A stretch of DNA of 64,000 bases from Pseudomaricurvus sp. HS19 (GCF_009857815.1 NZ_WVVW01000001.1:682001-746000); one strand, 5' to 3'. Counted from the first letter of the stretch, positions 33,061 through 42,136 are shown. The notes: generated by a model not told the origin, from the sequence alone. Program-made: numbers and translations.

Positions 33061-33849
33061 ATGCCACCGTTGCCCACGCCCCATACCGATGATTTTTATG
33101 TAGTGGCTTATGAGCCCGGCGCCGAGAATCCGGCGTTACCCACCTGGGCTAACCGCCACCTCAACCCGGCAGGACTTATTGAGGATTACCCAACGGCACG
33201 GATTAGCCGCCAGCCTGTGGCAGATGTTCCGGGGGCCTTTCAGCTTTTGAATGTCCTTACCCCGAAGGAGTGTGAGGCTCTGATCGGGCTGAGCGAAGCG
33301 CTGGGTTACCTGCCGGATGCGGCTGTCTCCCTGCCGCGTCGTGTGCGCCACAATGACAACGTGGTATGGGTCACCGATGCCGACACGGACAGGATTATCT
33401 GGCAGCGGGTAGCCGGATTTCTGCAACAGGATGCAGAGGATTACGATGGTAACCAGCCTCTGGGAATCAACGCCCGATTTCGCTTCTACCGCTATGGGGA
33501 AGGGGACTATTTTGCGTTTCACACCGATGGCGCCTGGCCCGGTAGTCGCGTACAGGCGGAAGAGCTGGTTGCCAACGCCTACCCGGACCGTTACAGCTGT
33601 ATGACTTTCCTGATTTTCCTCAGCGATGATTTCGATGGCGGGGAGACCCGCTTTCTGGTGGACGGCGGCACCGGCAACCAGCGCAGCCGCTCAGGCAGTG
33701 AACGTCGGCAGGTAGACGTTCGCACCCCGGCCGGGGGCGTGCTCTGCTTCCCCCACGGCATGCACCCCTGGCACTGTGTACACAGTTCCGTCCCCATCAC
33801 CCGCGGCACCAAGTACGTGATCCGCACCGATACGCTGTTTGCGCTTTAA
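33061..33849 (+). CDS. 2OG-Fe(II) oxygenase, prolyl 4-hydroxylase-like
   Basis: 262 residues. The double-stranded beta-helix iron site is visible: HTDGAWPG supplies the His-x-Asp pair and HPWHCVHSSVPI the distal histidine, followed by TRGTKYVIRTD, whose arginine would bind 2-oxoglutarate. This resembles the P4Hc family that hydroxylates prolyl or other residues using oxygen and 2-oxoglutarate. ATG 33061 follows CAACAGG. The upstream neighbour is the divergent AEC transporter and downstream is a PaaI thioesterase. The substrate is not predictable. Confidence 0.83.
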   Translation: MPPLPTPHTDDFYVVAYEPGAENPALPTWANRHLNPAGLIEDYPTARISRQPVADVPGAFQLLNVLTPKECEALIGLSEALGYLPDAAVSLPRRVRHNDNVVWVTDADTDRIIWQRVAGFLQQDAEDYDGNQPLGINARFRFYRYGEGDYFAFHTDGAWPGSRVQAEELVANAYPDRYSCMTFLIFLSDDFDGGETRFLVDGGTGNQRSRSGSERRQVDVRTPAGGVLCFPHGMHPWHCVHSSVPITRGTKYVIRTDTLFAL

Positions 33850-33896
33850 ATTTTTGACTGTCAAAAGCGCCCCGTAACACTGACTTAGCAACAGGA

Positions 33897-34322
33897 ATGA
33901 ATGTGACCGACACTATCCCTGCGGGCTTTGCCCCTATCGACTTCAATATGCCGTTTATGGACCTGATCGGTCCCGTGTACCACCTGCAAGGCGCCGAGAT
34001 CCTGCATCTGGCCATACGGGTGGAAAAGCGCCACTGCAACTCACTCGGTACCGTGCACGGTGGCCTGCTGGCAACCCTGGCGGATATCGCTTCGGTGAGG
34101 GCTCTGGTGCAGAAAGTGGACAATGGCAAGCGGGCGTTTTCCCTGAACCTGAACCTGGATTACATCGGCACCGCCCACGAAGGCGCCTGGCTGGAAGCCC
34201 ATGTGCAATTGCGCAAGGAGAGCGGCAGCATCGGTTTTACCACCTGCGAAATCCGGGAGGGGGAGCGCCTGGTAATGATCGCCAACGGTACGTTCAAGTT
34301 TGTGGTGCCGCGCAACACCTGA
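33897..34322 (+). CDS. PaaI-family hotdog thioesterase
   Basis: 141 residues with the hotdog-fold signature GTVHGGLLATLADIAS, in which the HGG turn forms the oxyanion site and the downstream acidic residue is catalytic. Such enzymes hydrolyse acyl-CoA thioesters, often aromatic ones such as hydroxyphenylacetyl-CoA. ATG after CAGGA. It lies 47 bases after the oxygenase gene, so cotranscription is possible. Confidence 0.85.
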   Translation: MNVTDTIPAGFAPIDFNMPFMDLIGPVYHLQGAEILHLAIRVEKRHCNSLGTVHGGLLATLADIASVRALVQKVDNGKRAFSLNLNLDYIGTAHEGAWLEAHVQLRKESGSIGFTTCEIREGERLVMIANGTFKFVVPRNT

Positions 34323-34428
34323 TTGGGTAAAACTCTGTACGGGGGCATGCGCAGTACCGCTGGTAAGCTGAGCGGCGGGAAAAGAGGGAGGAGCGGCGCC
34401 GGTGTGGTATCTCACCGGCGCCTGGGTC

Positions 34429-35841
34429 TTACTCGTCAGCCAGGTAGCGATCCAGCTCCTGGTGCATACCGAGAATAATCTTCTCGTGATGACTGGCCAG
34501 CCAAACCTGGCGGATAGCACCGGTATTGAGGCCTTTCTGCATGCGTTGCAGGTTGCCCAGGTCCTGGCGTGGAATCTGGTAGACCTGTGAGGGGTCTTCA
34601 GGGTTTGTGACGTACTCCACTTCCGCGCGCTCCGGCTTCACCGCCGCAGGCAGTGAACGGGTAGAGAAAATCTCAAAGGTACACTGGTTAGGGTCTGCCT
34701 TGTCCGGACGCACGCGGTAGATCATGGCGTTGCCGGCCTGGGGCAGGATCATCACGTTGGGGAAAATAAACACTTCACCGCCCCACATGCCCAGTATCTC
34801 CGGTGTCGGCATAGGCATGGGACGTTGTTTCGCCGCCGCATCCTCGTACAGCACCCGAATGTACTCAGCACCCAGGCTGGAACCTTCCGGAATCGGCTTG
34901 CCCTTAAGCGTGCGTAGCAGGTCAACGTCGTCCTGCAGCACCTGGGCATCCATCCCGTCTACCAGCAACTGCAGGCGCGCAGCCATGGCTTCAACAGGGT
35001 CCATCGCCTGTTTGGGCGGGTTGATCTTGCCACGCATGGGGGTATTGCTGCCGGCGTAGAAGCGACCGTGGCCCTTGTCGAACACCTCATATTCCACATT
35101 GTGGTGGTTGTAGGCTTCAAACTCCCCATCCTGGTTTTCGCTGAAGATAAACTCGGCGGCCTTTTCTTCCAGCTGTGGATGGGTGGCGGGCACGTGATAG
35201 GTTTCAAAGAACGCTTCCTGGGCCACCTTCCAGTTGGAGGCGATCGGAATGGACTTCCACCAGTAGTGGCGCATCTCTTTCAGATTAAGGTCATCAAGCA
35301 GGGGCTTGATAGGGGCGATAAATTCTTCAAACGGAATACAGTTCTTGTCGAAGTTGATGAAGACAAAACCGGCATACACAACACAGGGCAGGCTTTTCAG
35401 GGCTACGTCGCTGTTGCAGAGCTTGCCACCGTGGAACTCTTCACGGGCCAGCACGTACTTGTTTTCGCCCTCGGTGTCCCATCTCCAGCCGTGGAACGGA
35501 CAAATAATGTTGCCGTTGGGGAAGGTGCCGGAGCCTTCTGTCAGCGCCGTGGCACGGTGCGGGCAGACGTTGTGGTAAGCCTTAACCGTGTCGGCATCAG
35601 TGCGCACAATGAACACCGAGCGATTACCGATCTCATAGGTGTAGTAGTCGTTAACCTCGGGAACAGCGTCAATTCGGGTCGCCACTTGCCAGACTTTCGA
35701 CCAGAGCTGCTCAAACTCTTTCTGCAGGAAGGCGGCATCGTTATAGCGGCCAACGCGGATACCGTGATCCAGCGTTTTCCAGCTCTCGGGCCAATCCGTG
35801 CTGGCGGCGCTGTTCGCTCGCTTCTGTTCTGCTGTGCTCAT
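34429..35841 (-). CDS. Aromatic ring-hydroxylating oxygenase, large (Rieske) subunit
   Basis: 470-residue Rieske oxygenase alpha subunit. The [2Fe-2S] motif is CPHRATAL with a second half CPFHGW near residue 110-130. The catalytic iron site is in SNWKVAQEAFFETYHVPATHP: two histidines are present, and the bridging acid between the Rieske and iron centres is Glu where most dioxygenases have Asp. No small subunit, ferredoxin or reductase is adjacent, so electron-transfer partners must be elsewhere. A LysR gene lies directly upstream on the same strand. Substrate unknown. Confidence 0.88.
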   Translation of the reverse strand: MSTAEQKRANSAASTDWPESWKTLDHGIRVGRYNDAAFLQKEFEQLWSKVWQVATRIDAVPEVNDYYTYEIGNRSVFIVRTDADTVKAYHNVCPHRATALTEGSGTFPNGNIICPFHGWRWDTEGENKYVLAREEFHGGKLCNSDVALKSLPCVVYAGFVFINFDKNCIPFEEFIAPIKPLLDDLNLKEMRHYWWKSIPIASNWKVAQEAFFETYHVPATHPQLEEKAAEFIFSENQDGEFEAYNHHNVEYEVFDKGHGRFYAGSNTPMRGKINPPKQAMDPVEAMAARLQLLVDGMDAQVLQDDVDLLRTLKGKPIPEGSSLGAEYIRVLYEDAAAKQRPMPMPTPEILGMWGGEVFIFPNVMILPQAGNAMIYRVRPDKADPNQCTFEIFSTRSLPAAVKPERAEVEYVTNPEDPSQVYQIPRQDLGNLQRMQKGLNTGAIRQVWLASHHEKIILGMHQELDRYLADE

Positions 35842-36036
35842 TCTTTGAACCTCATAGCTATCTTGTTATAGGTATTGTGGTCTGGGCCGGGTGCTATCAA
35901 CCGGTTTGCGTCCAGCCAATGCAGGCTTAATCATAGCCCAAACAGACAGGTTAGTAGACAGCGCTGTTGGATAACGGCGGGAGTTACCCGTGGAGCTGTC
36001 ATGGGGGCTGTTGCAAAAAACACCATTCCCACGGTG

Positions 36037-36051
36037 TCTTGGATCCCAAGA
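36037..36051. promoter_or_regulatory. Inverted repeat between the Rieske and LysR genes
   Basis: TCTTGG-ATC-CCAAGA is a perfect 6-bp-arm palindrome, and a T-N11-A pattern lies within it, as in LysR-type operators. It is about 200 bases upstream of the Rieske start and 76 bases after the LysR stop. Confidence 0.4.
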
Positions 36052-36126
36052 ATCGCGCGCCGGGGTGGCTCTCCGCAAGGGTATAACGCCCAAATTAATA
36101 AAACTTTGCACGGCAAAGTGTGGCCC

Positions 36127-37035
36127 TCACGACCTTAGGCCTTGCTCGCGAAAGGAGCCCTGAATACGTTGCCGTAACCACTGATGAGCCGGGTCCAGAT
36201 GATCTCGACGGTGCCAGCAGAGGTACATGGTCAGGCCTGGCGTGGCGAACGGCAGGGGAGTGCACGCCAGCCCCTGGAGGTTGACCCGCGCCATCAGGCT
36301 GGGCAGGGCACAGATCATCGCGCTGCCTTTGAGAAAACCGGGAAGGGCAGAGAAATTGGGAACTGATATCCGCGGTGGGCCGATTTCAGGCGTATCACCC
36401 TGCAACAGCAATTGGCTGCCGGATTCGTGATCATCAAACCGCACCTCAATATATTCCGCTGCGGCAAACGCCTCGGGGGTATCAGGGGCATCGCGCACCG
36501 TTCCGTCGTAAAAGCAGGCCAGCTGGTCATCAAACAGCCGCAGCTGATAGATATCGGCGCCTTCCGGCGGAAAAGGGGTAATCAATAGCTGGCAACGGGC
36601 CTGACGCAGTACCTCGGCACTGGGAATCCCCGACGACATGAAGCGAAAACGGGCGTCTACACCCTCCGCCTGCAGCTGCTTGATCAGCGCCGGAAAGATC
36701 AGATCGCGTTGAAAGTCATTGGCCGCGATGGAAAATTCCATCTGTCCAACCAGGGGGTCAAAGGGCCTGGCGTCAGTCAGCGCCTTCAGGCCATCCAGTA
36801 CTTGCTGTACCGGTGCCCGCAATGCCAGAGCCCGTTCAGTCGGTGTAATGCCGCGTCCGGCGCGGACGAACAGCGGGTCCCCCAATACCAGCCGCAGCTT
36901 GTCCAGCAGATGGCTCACGGCAGACTGGGTAACACCCAGGCGCTCCGCAGCCTTGGACACCGAACCCTCATCCAGCACAGTCAGGAAGGCTTTCAGGATA
37001 CGGCCGTCCAGTGTCGTGAAATCGAAATCTCTCAT
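36127..37035 (-). CDS. LysR family transcriptional regulator
   Basis: 302 residues. An N-terminal winged helix-turn-helix (residues about 8-65, AFLTVLDEGSVSKAAERLGVTQSAVSHLL) is followed by a periplasmic-binding-like ligand domain. The DFDFTTLDGRILKAF start and the LRLVLGDPLFVRAGRG turn are typical of the NodD/SyrM-like part of the family. It lies directly upstream of the Rieske oxygenase on the same strand with a palindrome between them, so control of that gene is likely but not shown. No good ribosome site precedes the ATG. Confidence 0.88.
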   Translation of the reverse strand: MRDFDFTTLDGRILKAFLTVLDEGSVSKAAERLGVTQSAVSHLLDKLRLVLGDPLFVRAGRGITPTERALALRAPVQQVLDGLKALTDARPFDPLVGQMEFSIAANDFQRDLIFPALIKQLQAEGVDARFRFMSSGIPSAEVLRQARCQLLITPFPPEGADIYQLRLFDDQLACFYDGTVRDAPDTPEAFAAAEYIEVRFDDHESGSQLLLQGDTPEIGPPRISVPNFSALPGFLKGSAMICALPSLMARVNLQGLACTPLPFATPGLTMYLCWHRRDHLDPAHQWLRQRIQGSFREQGLRS

Positions 37036-37138
37036 AATAGTTATGACTAATCATCTGTGTTTTTCATATCTTAGCAGGCGGATACTGCAACGGCATCCCG
37101 GGTACGGTACCTGGGAGCCAGCCAGCGGAATCAAAACG

Positions 37139-37426
37139 ATGCGAACTCACACATTGGTCAAAACACAGTTTGGCGAACTCTACCTGCGAAAGCTGTGCAG
37201 GCACTTTGCTCATAAGGTCCCTGCTACTGTGACAGGTGCACAGGGGCTCATCGAGTTCCCTTTCGGGCGCTGCAGGATTTACGCCGGAGCTGATCACATG
37301 AGCCTGACCGTCGAGCTGCTTGATCGTGAGCAAGCCCCGAATGCCGAAGATGTTGTAGGCTCGCACCTGCAGCGTATGGCCAGCAAAGAAGAGCTGGATG
37401 TGCAGTGGGAGAGGGCAGAGCCCTGA
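37139..37426 (+). CDS. DUF2218 domain-containing protein
   Basis: 95 residues with the DUF2218 pattern: KLCRHFAHKVPATVTGAQGLIEFPFGRC near the start and LLDREQAPNAEDVVGSHLQRMA at the end. In other bacteria such small proteins often lie beside siderophore-interacting or iron-uptake genes. Start chosen at ATG 37139 because the family begins at this position; the frame continues upstream into the LysR gene. Role unknown. A PepSY-type membrane protein follows. Confidence 0.75.
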   Translation: MRTHTLVKTQFGELYLRKLCRHFAHKVPATVTGAQGLIEFPFGRCRIYAGADHMSLTVELLDREQAPNAEDVVGSHLQRMASKEELDVQWERAEP

Positions 37427-37530
37427 CCGTCTTGATCCGCGGCAACTCCGGCCCAGGCGTTGCGGCATCATTACATCGACAGATAGGATGAGCCCGGCCC
37501 GGCTCGTACCAACATCAGGGGTTTGATTCT

Positions 37531-38043
37531 ATGAGCGTAAAAACCGCAAGCACGTTTCGCAAATACCACCGCATGATTGGTTTTTTTCTCGCGGGGGTCA
37601 TGATGATTTACGCCAGCAGTGGTGTGCTGCTGATTTTTCGTACCACCGACTTTTTAAAGTTTGAGCACACCCGCGAACTGCAATTGCCGCCAGCCCTCTC
37701 TGCTATTGAGCTGGGGCAGCAGCTGCGCCTGAAGAACTTCCGGGTGACAGAAGAGGGTGACGAACGCATTCTTTTTGAACAAGGCCAGTACTCCAGAACC
37801 GATGGCATAGCCCGTGTTACCACCAAAAATTATCCAGCCGCTATTCAAAAGCTGGTGGATCTGCACAAAGCAACACCCAACAGCCCGCTGTTTTTTATGA
37901 ACGTACTGTTCGGTCTGGGCCTGTTGTTTTTGGCCATCTCATCGTTCGTGATGTTTGTGCGTCAGGCGCCAGCGTTTAAATCCGGAATCAAGTATGCCGC
38001 CGCGGGGCTGGTGGTGGCTTTGGTTATGGTGATCTGGGCCTGA
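37531..38043 (+). CDS. PepSY-associated membrane protein
   Basis: 170 residues. A first helix (MIGFFLAGVMMIYASSGVLLIF) and two C-terminal helices (MNVLFGLGLLFLAISSFVMFV, AAAGLVVALVMVIW) flank a soluble periplasmic PepSY-like loop. The opening FRKYHRMIGFF resembles PepSY-associated transmembrane proteins, which in other cases act in iron or flavin reduction. No reductase motif is visible. It is preceded by the DUF2218 gene and followed by a DUF2798 gene on the same strand. Confidence 0.65.
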   Translation: MSVKTASTFRKYHRMIGFFLAGVMMIYASSGVLLIFRTTDFLKFEHTRELQLPPALSAIELGQQLRLKNFRVTEEGDERILFEQGQYSRTDGIARVTTKNYPAAIQKLVDLHKATPNSPLFFMNVLFGLGLLFLAISSFVMFVRQAPAFKSGIKYAAAGLVVALVMVIWA

Positions 38044-38121
38044 GAAGGACGGGCTGCTATAGCCCGTTATCTCATTCCCGGTTATACATCCTGAAGATTC
38101 ACCCAATTAAAGAGGTGTAAA

Positions 38122-38349
38122 TTGATACCCAGGAAATACACCCATCTGGTGTTTGCCCTGATCATGGCGAGCTTCATGTCCTGCATTATGTCCTTCGTCG
38201 TCACCCTGATTAACCTGGGGTTGACCGATGGGCTCCTCAGCGTCTGGCTGCATGCATGGAGCCACGCCTTTATTGTTGCCTATCCGGTGACCCTGGTGGT
38301 GAGCCCGTTAGCTAAACGCCTGGCGGGTTTGCTGATAGTAAGCGACTAG
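38122..38349 (+). CDS. DUF2798 domain-containing small membrane protein
   Basis: 75 residues with two transmembrane helices separated by a short loop; the pattern LIMASFMSCIMSFVVTLINLG and HAWSHAFIVAYPVTLVVSP is that of DUF2798. It begins at TTG after AGAGGTG, an acceptable ribosome site. Function unknown. It is 78 bases after the PepSY-type gene. Confidence 0.7.
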   Translation: MIPRKYTHLVFALIMASFMSCIMSFVVTLINLGLTDGLLSVWLHAWSHAFIVAYPVTLVVSPLAKRLAGLLIVSD

Positions 38350-38457
38350 CCTGGGGGAGGGGGCAGCAGAAAAGGGCAGTGGGTAGTGCTGGCGTGCAGT
38401 CAGGTAACCCCGCCACGACCACCACATTGCCTGCCTGCGCCCGTGATTTCTGTGAGC

Positions 38458-38898
38458 TTAAACAATAGCCGTTTGCTTGCCCACCAGCTGATAGCGCAAC
38501 TTGTCGTAACCCCAGTTATAGAAAACCGTGTAGGGAAAAATAAACACGAAGAAACCTATCTCCAGCAGGAACGCCTCCAGCAATGTAATCTGCAGCCACC
38601 ATACCGCCAGCAGCATACACATACTGATGATCCCGGCTTCGAATACCACGCCGTGAACAAGCCGGGTGGTAAAGCTCCAGTGAATCCGCTCAAGCGTATA
38701 CCAGCGATCCACCAGCGCGTTGTACACCATGTTCCAGAGCATGGATACCAGAGACATCACAAGCGACAGGGCTCCAGCATCTGCCATTGAAACATCCAGT
38801 GCCAAAGCAACCACGGGTGCGGAAAGCACCACAGCTAACAATTCATAGCCCACCGCATGCACTATGCGCTCAGCAATGGTAACGGGCCTGGCCGACAT
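38458..38898 (-). CDS. PACE family multidrug efflux protein (AceI-like)
   Basis: 146 residues, four helices in two tandem bacterial transmembrane pair domains. It carries the PACE hallmarks: RIVHAVGYELLA in helix 1, with the glutamate that couples proton exchange in AceI, then WNMVYNALVDRW, HGVVFEAG and YTVFYNWGYDKLR. AceI exports chlorhexidine and polyamines. GGAGG five bases before ATG 38898 fixes the start. It is divergent from a LysR gene, the usual arrangement of aceI and its activator. Confidence 0.88.
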   Translation of the reverse strand: MSARPVTIAERIVHAVGYELLAVVLSAPVVALALDVSMADAGALSLVMSLVSMLWNMVYNALVDRWYTLERIHWSFTTRLVHGVVFEAGIISMCMLLAVWWLQITLLEAFLLEIGFFVFIFPYTVFYNWGYDKLRYQLVGKQTAIV

Positions 38899-39019
38899 GA
38901 TGTCCTCCATAGTCATTGGCAATGTTGATACCGGATCTGCTGTACATAATGATTGACGAAACCGATACTTAAAACATAGTTACTATCGCTTTTATCAATA
39001 GGTCATTTTCTGGACAAAT

Positions 39020-39874
39020 ATGCGTTACTCACCGGAATCCCTGATTGCCTTTGTCGAAGCCGCGGAACTGGGGTCATTTTCAGCCGCCGCCCGCAAGCTC
39101 AGCAAAAGCCAGTCAACCGTCAGCATCGCCATAGCCAATCTTGAGGCGGATATCGGCTGTCCGCTGTTTGATCGCAACGGGCGCCAGCCGGTGCTCACAG
39201 ATGCCGGCCGTCAGGTGTTACACCACGTAGAGGCAATACTGGCTGCCAGTGAGCGACTGGATGCACTGGCCATGCGCCTGGAGCAGCAGGTTGAGCCGTT
39301 GCTGTCTGTGGTAATGACCGACATCTACAGCGTACTGTTCTACGGTGAAACGGCGGCCCGGTTCGGCGACAAATTTCCAGATACCGAGCTGCGTTGCGGC
39401 CCGGGTGAAGATGCCGATGTCATTCACATGATCCAGCAAGGTCAGGCACAGCTGGGTATCCTGGCTGCACAACAGACGTATCCGGCTGATGTGGCAATAG
39501 CGCGCTTGCCACAAAACGCAGCGTTCAGGTTATACGTCAGCGGCAGTCATCCATTGGCCAGCATTGCCCAGCCGGACAGCGCCGATCTGGAGAGAGAACG
39601 CCAACTGTGCCTGAAAACCTATGCACCGGGTGTACATCGCGCCAGCGGCCAAACCTGGTCAGCACCGGATTACCTGACGCTGCTGGAGTTTGCTGAGCTG
39701 GGATTTGGCTGGGCTGAGTTGCCGGCAGCCATGGTGGAGCGTTTTGGCAGAACACTGGTTGAGCTCAGGATCGCGGGTTACCCGCGAGGCGTGGATATCG
39801 ATGTAGCCTGGTCGAGGCGTAATCCATTGGGGCCGGCTGGGCAGTGGTTGCTGGAGCAGATATTGGCCGGGTAA
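39020..39874 (+). CDS. LysR family regulator, probable activator of the PACE gene
   Basis: 284 residues with an N-terminal winged HTH (ESLIAFVEAAELGSFSAAARKLSKSQSTVS) and a C-terminal ligand domain. It starts 121 bases from the divergent PACE efflux gene start. This pairing is common for AceI-type pumps, where the regulator responds to the exported compound. Ligand not predictable. Confidence 0.87.
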   Translation: MRYSPESLIAFVEAAELGSFSAAARKLSKSQSTVSIAIANLEADIGCPLFDRNGRQPVLTDAGRQVLHHVEAILAASERLDALAMRLEQQVEPLLSVVMTDIYSVLFYGETAARFGDKFPDTELRCGPGEDADVIHMIQQGQAQLGILAAQQTYPADVAIARLPQNAAFRLYVSGSHPLASIAQPDSADLERERQLCLKTYAPGVHRASGQTWSAPDYLTLLEFAELGFGWAELPAAMVERFGRTLVELRIAGYPRGVDIDVAWSRRNPLGPAGQWLLEQILAG

Positions 39875-40027
39875 GCCCGCAGGTATACTCTGCCTGCAAA
39901 ACACATAGGTTCGCATAATGTATATTATGTTAAATTCTGTATATTTAGTTTAAAGCCTCATCTCCCGGGTCAACTACAACGCACTTCTGATACTTGCCTG
40001 CATGAACAACCCGGCTGACACACTGGT

Positions 40028-40888
40028 TTAGAACCGCCACTTATCCACCTGCTCCAGGTTGCCCACCACAATCTGTTGTGCCTCCGGGCTGGCTGCCACA
40101 CTGCGGGTATCGATGTTCAGGGCCTGGAGCAAGTACTCCACCAGTGATGCTCGCGTCTCCAGTACCAGCTGGCCGTCAGTCATGCCGTAGTCAGCTTCAA
40201 TCACCGCCTGCTGGGCTTTGCCAAGGCGACTGTCGGGAACGATACGCACGGGAATAATGGCGTTCCAGTAGTCGTCATGTTCGGCCGTTTTCTCCGACCT
40301 GGACAGCAGCTTTACCGTGCCGCGAAAACGGCTGAGGACGAAGTCCCGAAACTCCCCGTTTTGCTCGCACCAGGCCCGCAGGTGCCACCGGTTGGGCGTG
40401 TATACCAGCGTGTGGGGGGCAATGATACGGCTGCGAGGTGTGGGATTTTGCAACGAGAGGTATTTGACCTCTATACGACTGCCCTCGCGACAGGCCTGTA
40501 CCAGCGGGCGCAGCAGTTGCGGCTGCACCTCCCGCAAAGGCACCTGTAGCATTTCGGTACGGGTGAAGCCCAGGTCGAGACCCTGGAAGCGCTCGGCGAT
40601 GTCCTGATTACGGCTCAGCAGATGCAGGTACTCCTCCGCCTTGCCCGTGGTAACCGCAGGCTTAAAAGCCGCGGTGGGCTTGTAACCCTTGATGCTGCTG
40701 TCGTATTCCAGATTGCCAGGGGCAATTTCCCGCAGGTAATTGTTGATGTCTTTGGAGGCCTGCTGGCGGCCGATGCCGAAGCTCTTGCAGAGGTGATTGG
40801 TGGTCAAGCGCCCTTCCCACAACGCAACAATCTCGATCAGGCGATAACGCAGCAGCAGATCCCAACGCAACGGCCAACCCTCAGTCAT
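40028..40888 (-). CDS. HTH-WYL domain transcriptional regulator (BrxR/CapW-like layout)
   Basis: 286 residues. An N-terminal winged helix (LLRYRLIEIVALWEGRLTTNHLCKSFGIGRQQASKDIN) is followed by a WYL domain near 130-200, where the motif appears in the variants IEVKYLSL and HLRAWCEQNGEFRDFVLSRF, and a C-terminal WCX-like extension. Lengths and order match repressors such as BrxR and CapW, which control phage-defence operons and bind a ligand in the WYL pocket. It is divergent from a membrane protein/YfbR pair, which is its most likely target. This similarity is by architecture only. Confidence 0.8.
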   Translation of the reverse strand: MTEGWPLRWDLLLRYRLIEIVALWEGRLTTNHLCKSFGIGRQQASKDINNYLREIAPGNLEYDSSIKGYKPTAAFKPAVTTGKAEEYLHLLSRNQDIAERFQGLDLGFTRTEMLQVPLREVQPQLLRPLVQACREGSRIEVKYLSLQNPTPRSRIIAPHTLVYTPNRWHLRAWCEQNGEFRDFVLSRFRGTVKLLSRSEKTAEHDDYWNAIIPVRIVPDSRLGKAQQAVIEADYGMTDGQLVLETRASLVEYLLQALNIDTRSVAASPEAQQIVVGNLEQVDKWRF

Positions 40889-41110
40889 ACACTGTACTCA
40901 CATAAAGTTCTCATCAAATTACCCTTCTTCGCCTGAACGCTGTTTGCTGTCGCCCGTGCCCGCAACAGCTTTCCTATATGTGTAGCCAAATACGTCATGT
41001 AATTTAGCGCATTTGACTGGAGCTTCTCAATATTAGCGGTATAGCAACAATTTACGTCCCCTTTTCACCTGCCTGATAACGCTACATATTCAAATTTCAG
41101 GCATCTGGAC

Positions 41111-41120
41111 GTGACGTCAC
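41111..41120. promoter_or_regulatory. Perfect palindrome GTGACGTCAC upstream of the membrane protein gene
   Basis: A 10-bp perfect palindrome lies 41 bases before the start codon at 41161, within the intergenic region shared with the divergent WYL regulator. It is a candidate operator. Confidence 0.4.
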
Positions 41121-41127
41121 CAGCTAC

Positions 41128-41139
41128 ATATCCTGATAT
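41128..41139. promoter_or_regulatory. Inverted repeat ATATC-CT-GATAT
   Basis: Perfect 5-bp arms around a 2-base spacer, 21 bases before the start codon and just before the AAGGAGAG ribosome site. Occupation here would block the start of the membrane protein/yfbR operon. Confidence 0.4.
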
Positions 41140-41160
41140 CAAGTCAGCAAGGAGAGTGGC

Positions 41161-41454
41161 ATGACACCAGACATTATCAACGGCTGTTTTGAATTACTGG
41201 GTGCAGTATTTACCTGGATGAACGCCTGGCGGCTCTACCAGGATCGCCGACTGCAAGGGGTTTACTGGCCCACCTGCTTTTTCTTCACCTTTTGGGGCCT
41301 GTGGAATCTCTACTACTACCCTACCCTTGACCAGTGGTTCAGCTTTTACGCCGGGGTGCTGATGGTGTCAGGCAACGTAGCCTGGGTGGTACTGCTGGCC
41401 CGCTACTACCTGTGGCCCACAAGACAAGTTATCGGGAGGCCGATCAATGGTTAG
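41161..41454 (+). CDS. Small membrane protein upstream of yfbR
   Basis: 97 residues with about three transmembrane helices, rich in Trp, Tyr and Phe (FFFTFWGLWNLYYYP). It begins at ATG after AAGGAGAG. Its end overlaps the yfbR start by 8 bases, so the two are translationally coupled. The family is not recognised. Coupling to a nucleotidase suggests a nucleoside transport or membrane-anchoring role, but that is a guess. Confidence 0.7.
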   Translation: MTPDIINGCFELLGAVFTWMNAWRLYQDRRLQGVYWPTCFFFTFWGLWNLYYYPTLDQWFSFYAGVLMVSGNVAWVVLLARYYLWPTRQVIGRPING

Positions 41455-42046
41455 TCAATTCTTCAGAACCATCACCCGTACCAAGTGGATTGAGCGCTGG
41501 AGCCTGCACCGCAACACCGTGCGCGAGAACGTTGTTGAGCACAGCTGGGAAGCAGCCACCATTGCTCATCTGTTAGGCGTGATCAACAACAGCGTGTTCC
41601 GGGGAGACCTGAACCCTGAGCGACTGGCGACACTGGCGCTCTACCACGACTGTTCCGAATCCATCACCGGCGACCTGCCTACGCCAATCAAGTACTCCTC
41701 GCCGGCACTGCAGGAGGCCTATCAGTTGATTGAGGCAGATGCCGAACAGCAGCTTTTGGATATGTTGCCGCAAAGCATGCGTGCACAGATGAGCAGCTGC
41801 ATCAGTCACGCCGGGCTGAGCTTTACGGAAAAGAAATACCTCAAAGCGGCGGACAGCCTGTCGGCGTTCGTGAAAGCCCGCAGGGAGCTGGACAATGGCA
41901 ATCAGGATTACGCTGATACCTTCGCCAATATCCGGCAGCGCCTGCAACAGTACCAGATTCCAGAGGTGGAATATTTTATGACGCAGTTTCTGGGGGAGGA
42001 CGCTATTAACCCGCTGGGGACCAAAGCCCTCCAGGCCAGTCAATAG
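41447..42046 (+). CDS. yfbR: 5'-deoxynucleotidase YfbR, HD domain
   Basis: 199 residues, nearly the length of E. coli YfbR (199). The HD metal site is complete: His in EHSWEAA, the HD pair in LYHDCSESITGDLPTPIKY and the distal Asp in KAADSLSAFVKA. YfbR removes phosphate from deoxynucleoside 5'-monophosphates and so adjusts dNTP pools. The ATG lies inside the end of the membrane protein gene. In E. coli this is a constitutive house gene; here it sits behind a WYL regulator. Confidence 0.93.
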   Translation: MVSQFFRTITRTKWIERWSLHRNTVRENVVEHSWEAATIAHLLGVINNSVFRGDLNPERLATLALYHDCSESITGDLPTPIKYSSPALQEAYQLIEADAEQQLLDMLPQSMRAQMSSCISHAGLSFTEKKYLKAADSLSAFVKARRELDNGNQDYADTFANIRQRLQQYQIPEVEYFMTQFLGEDAINPLGTKALQASQ

Positions 42047-42136
42047 AATCCGTTTGGTCTGGTCTATTGGAATGCGCCCGGAGGCCGCAAGGCCTGCGCA
42101 TCACTAAAAATCTTATAAGCACTTTGTGAGACCACT

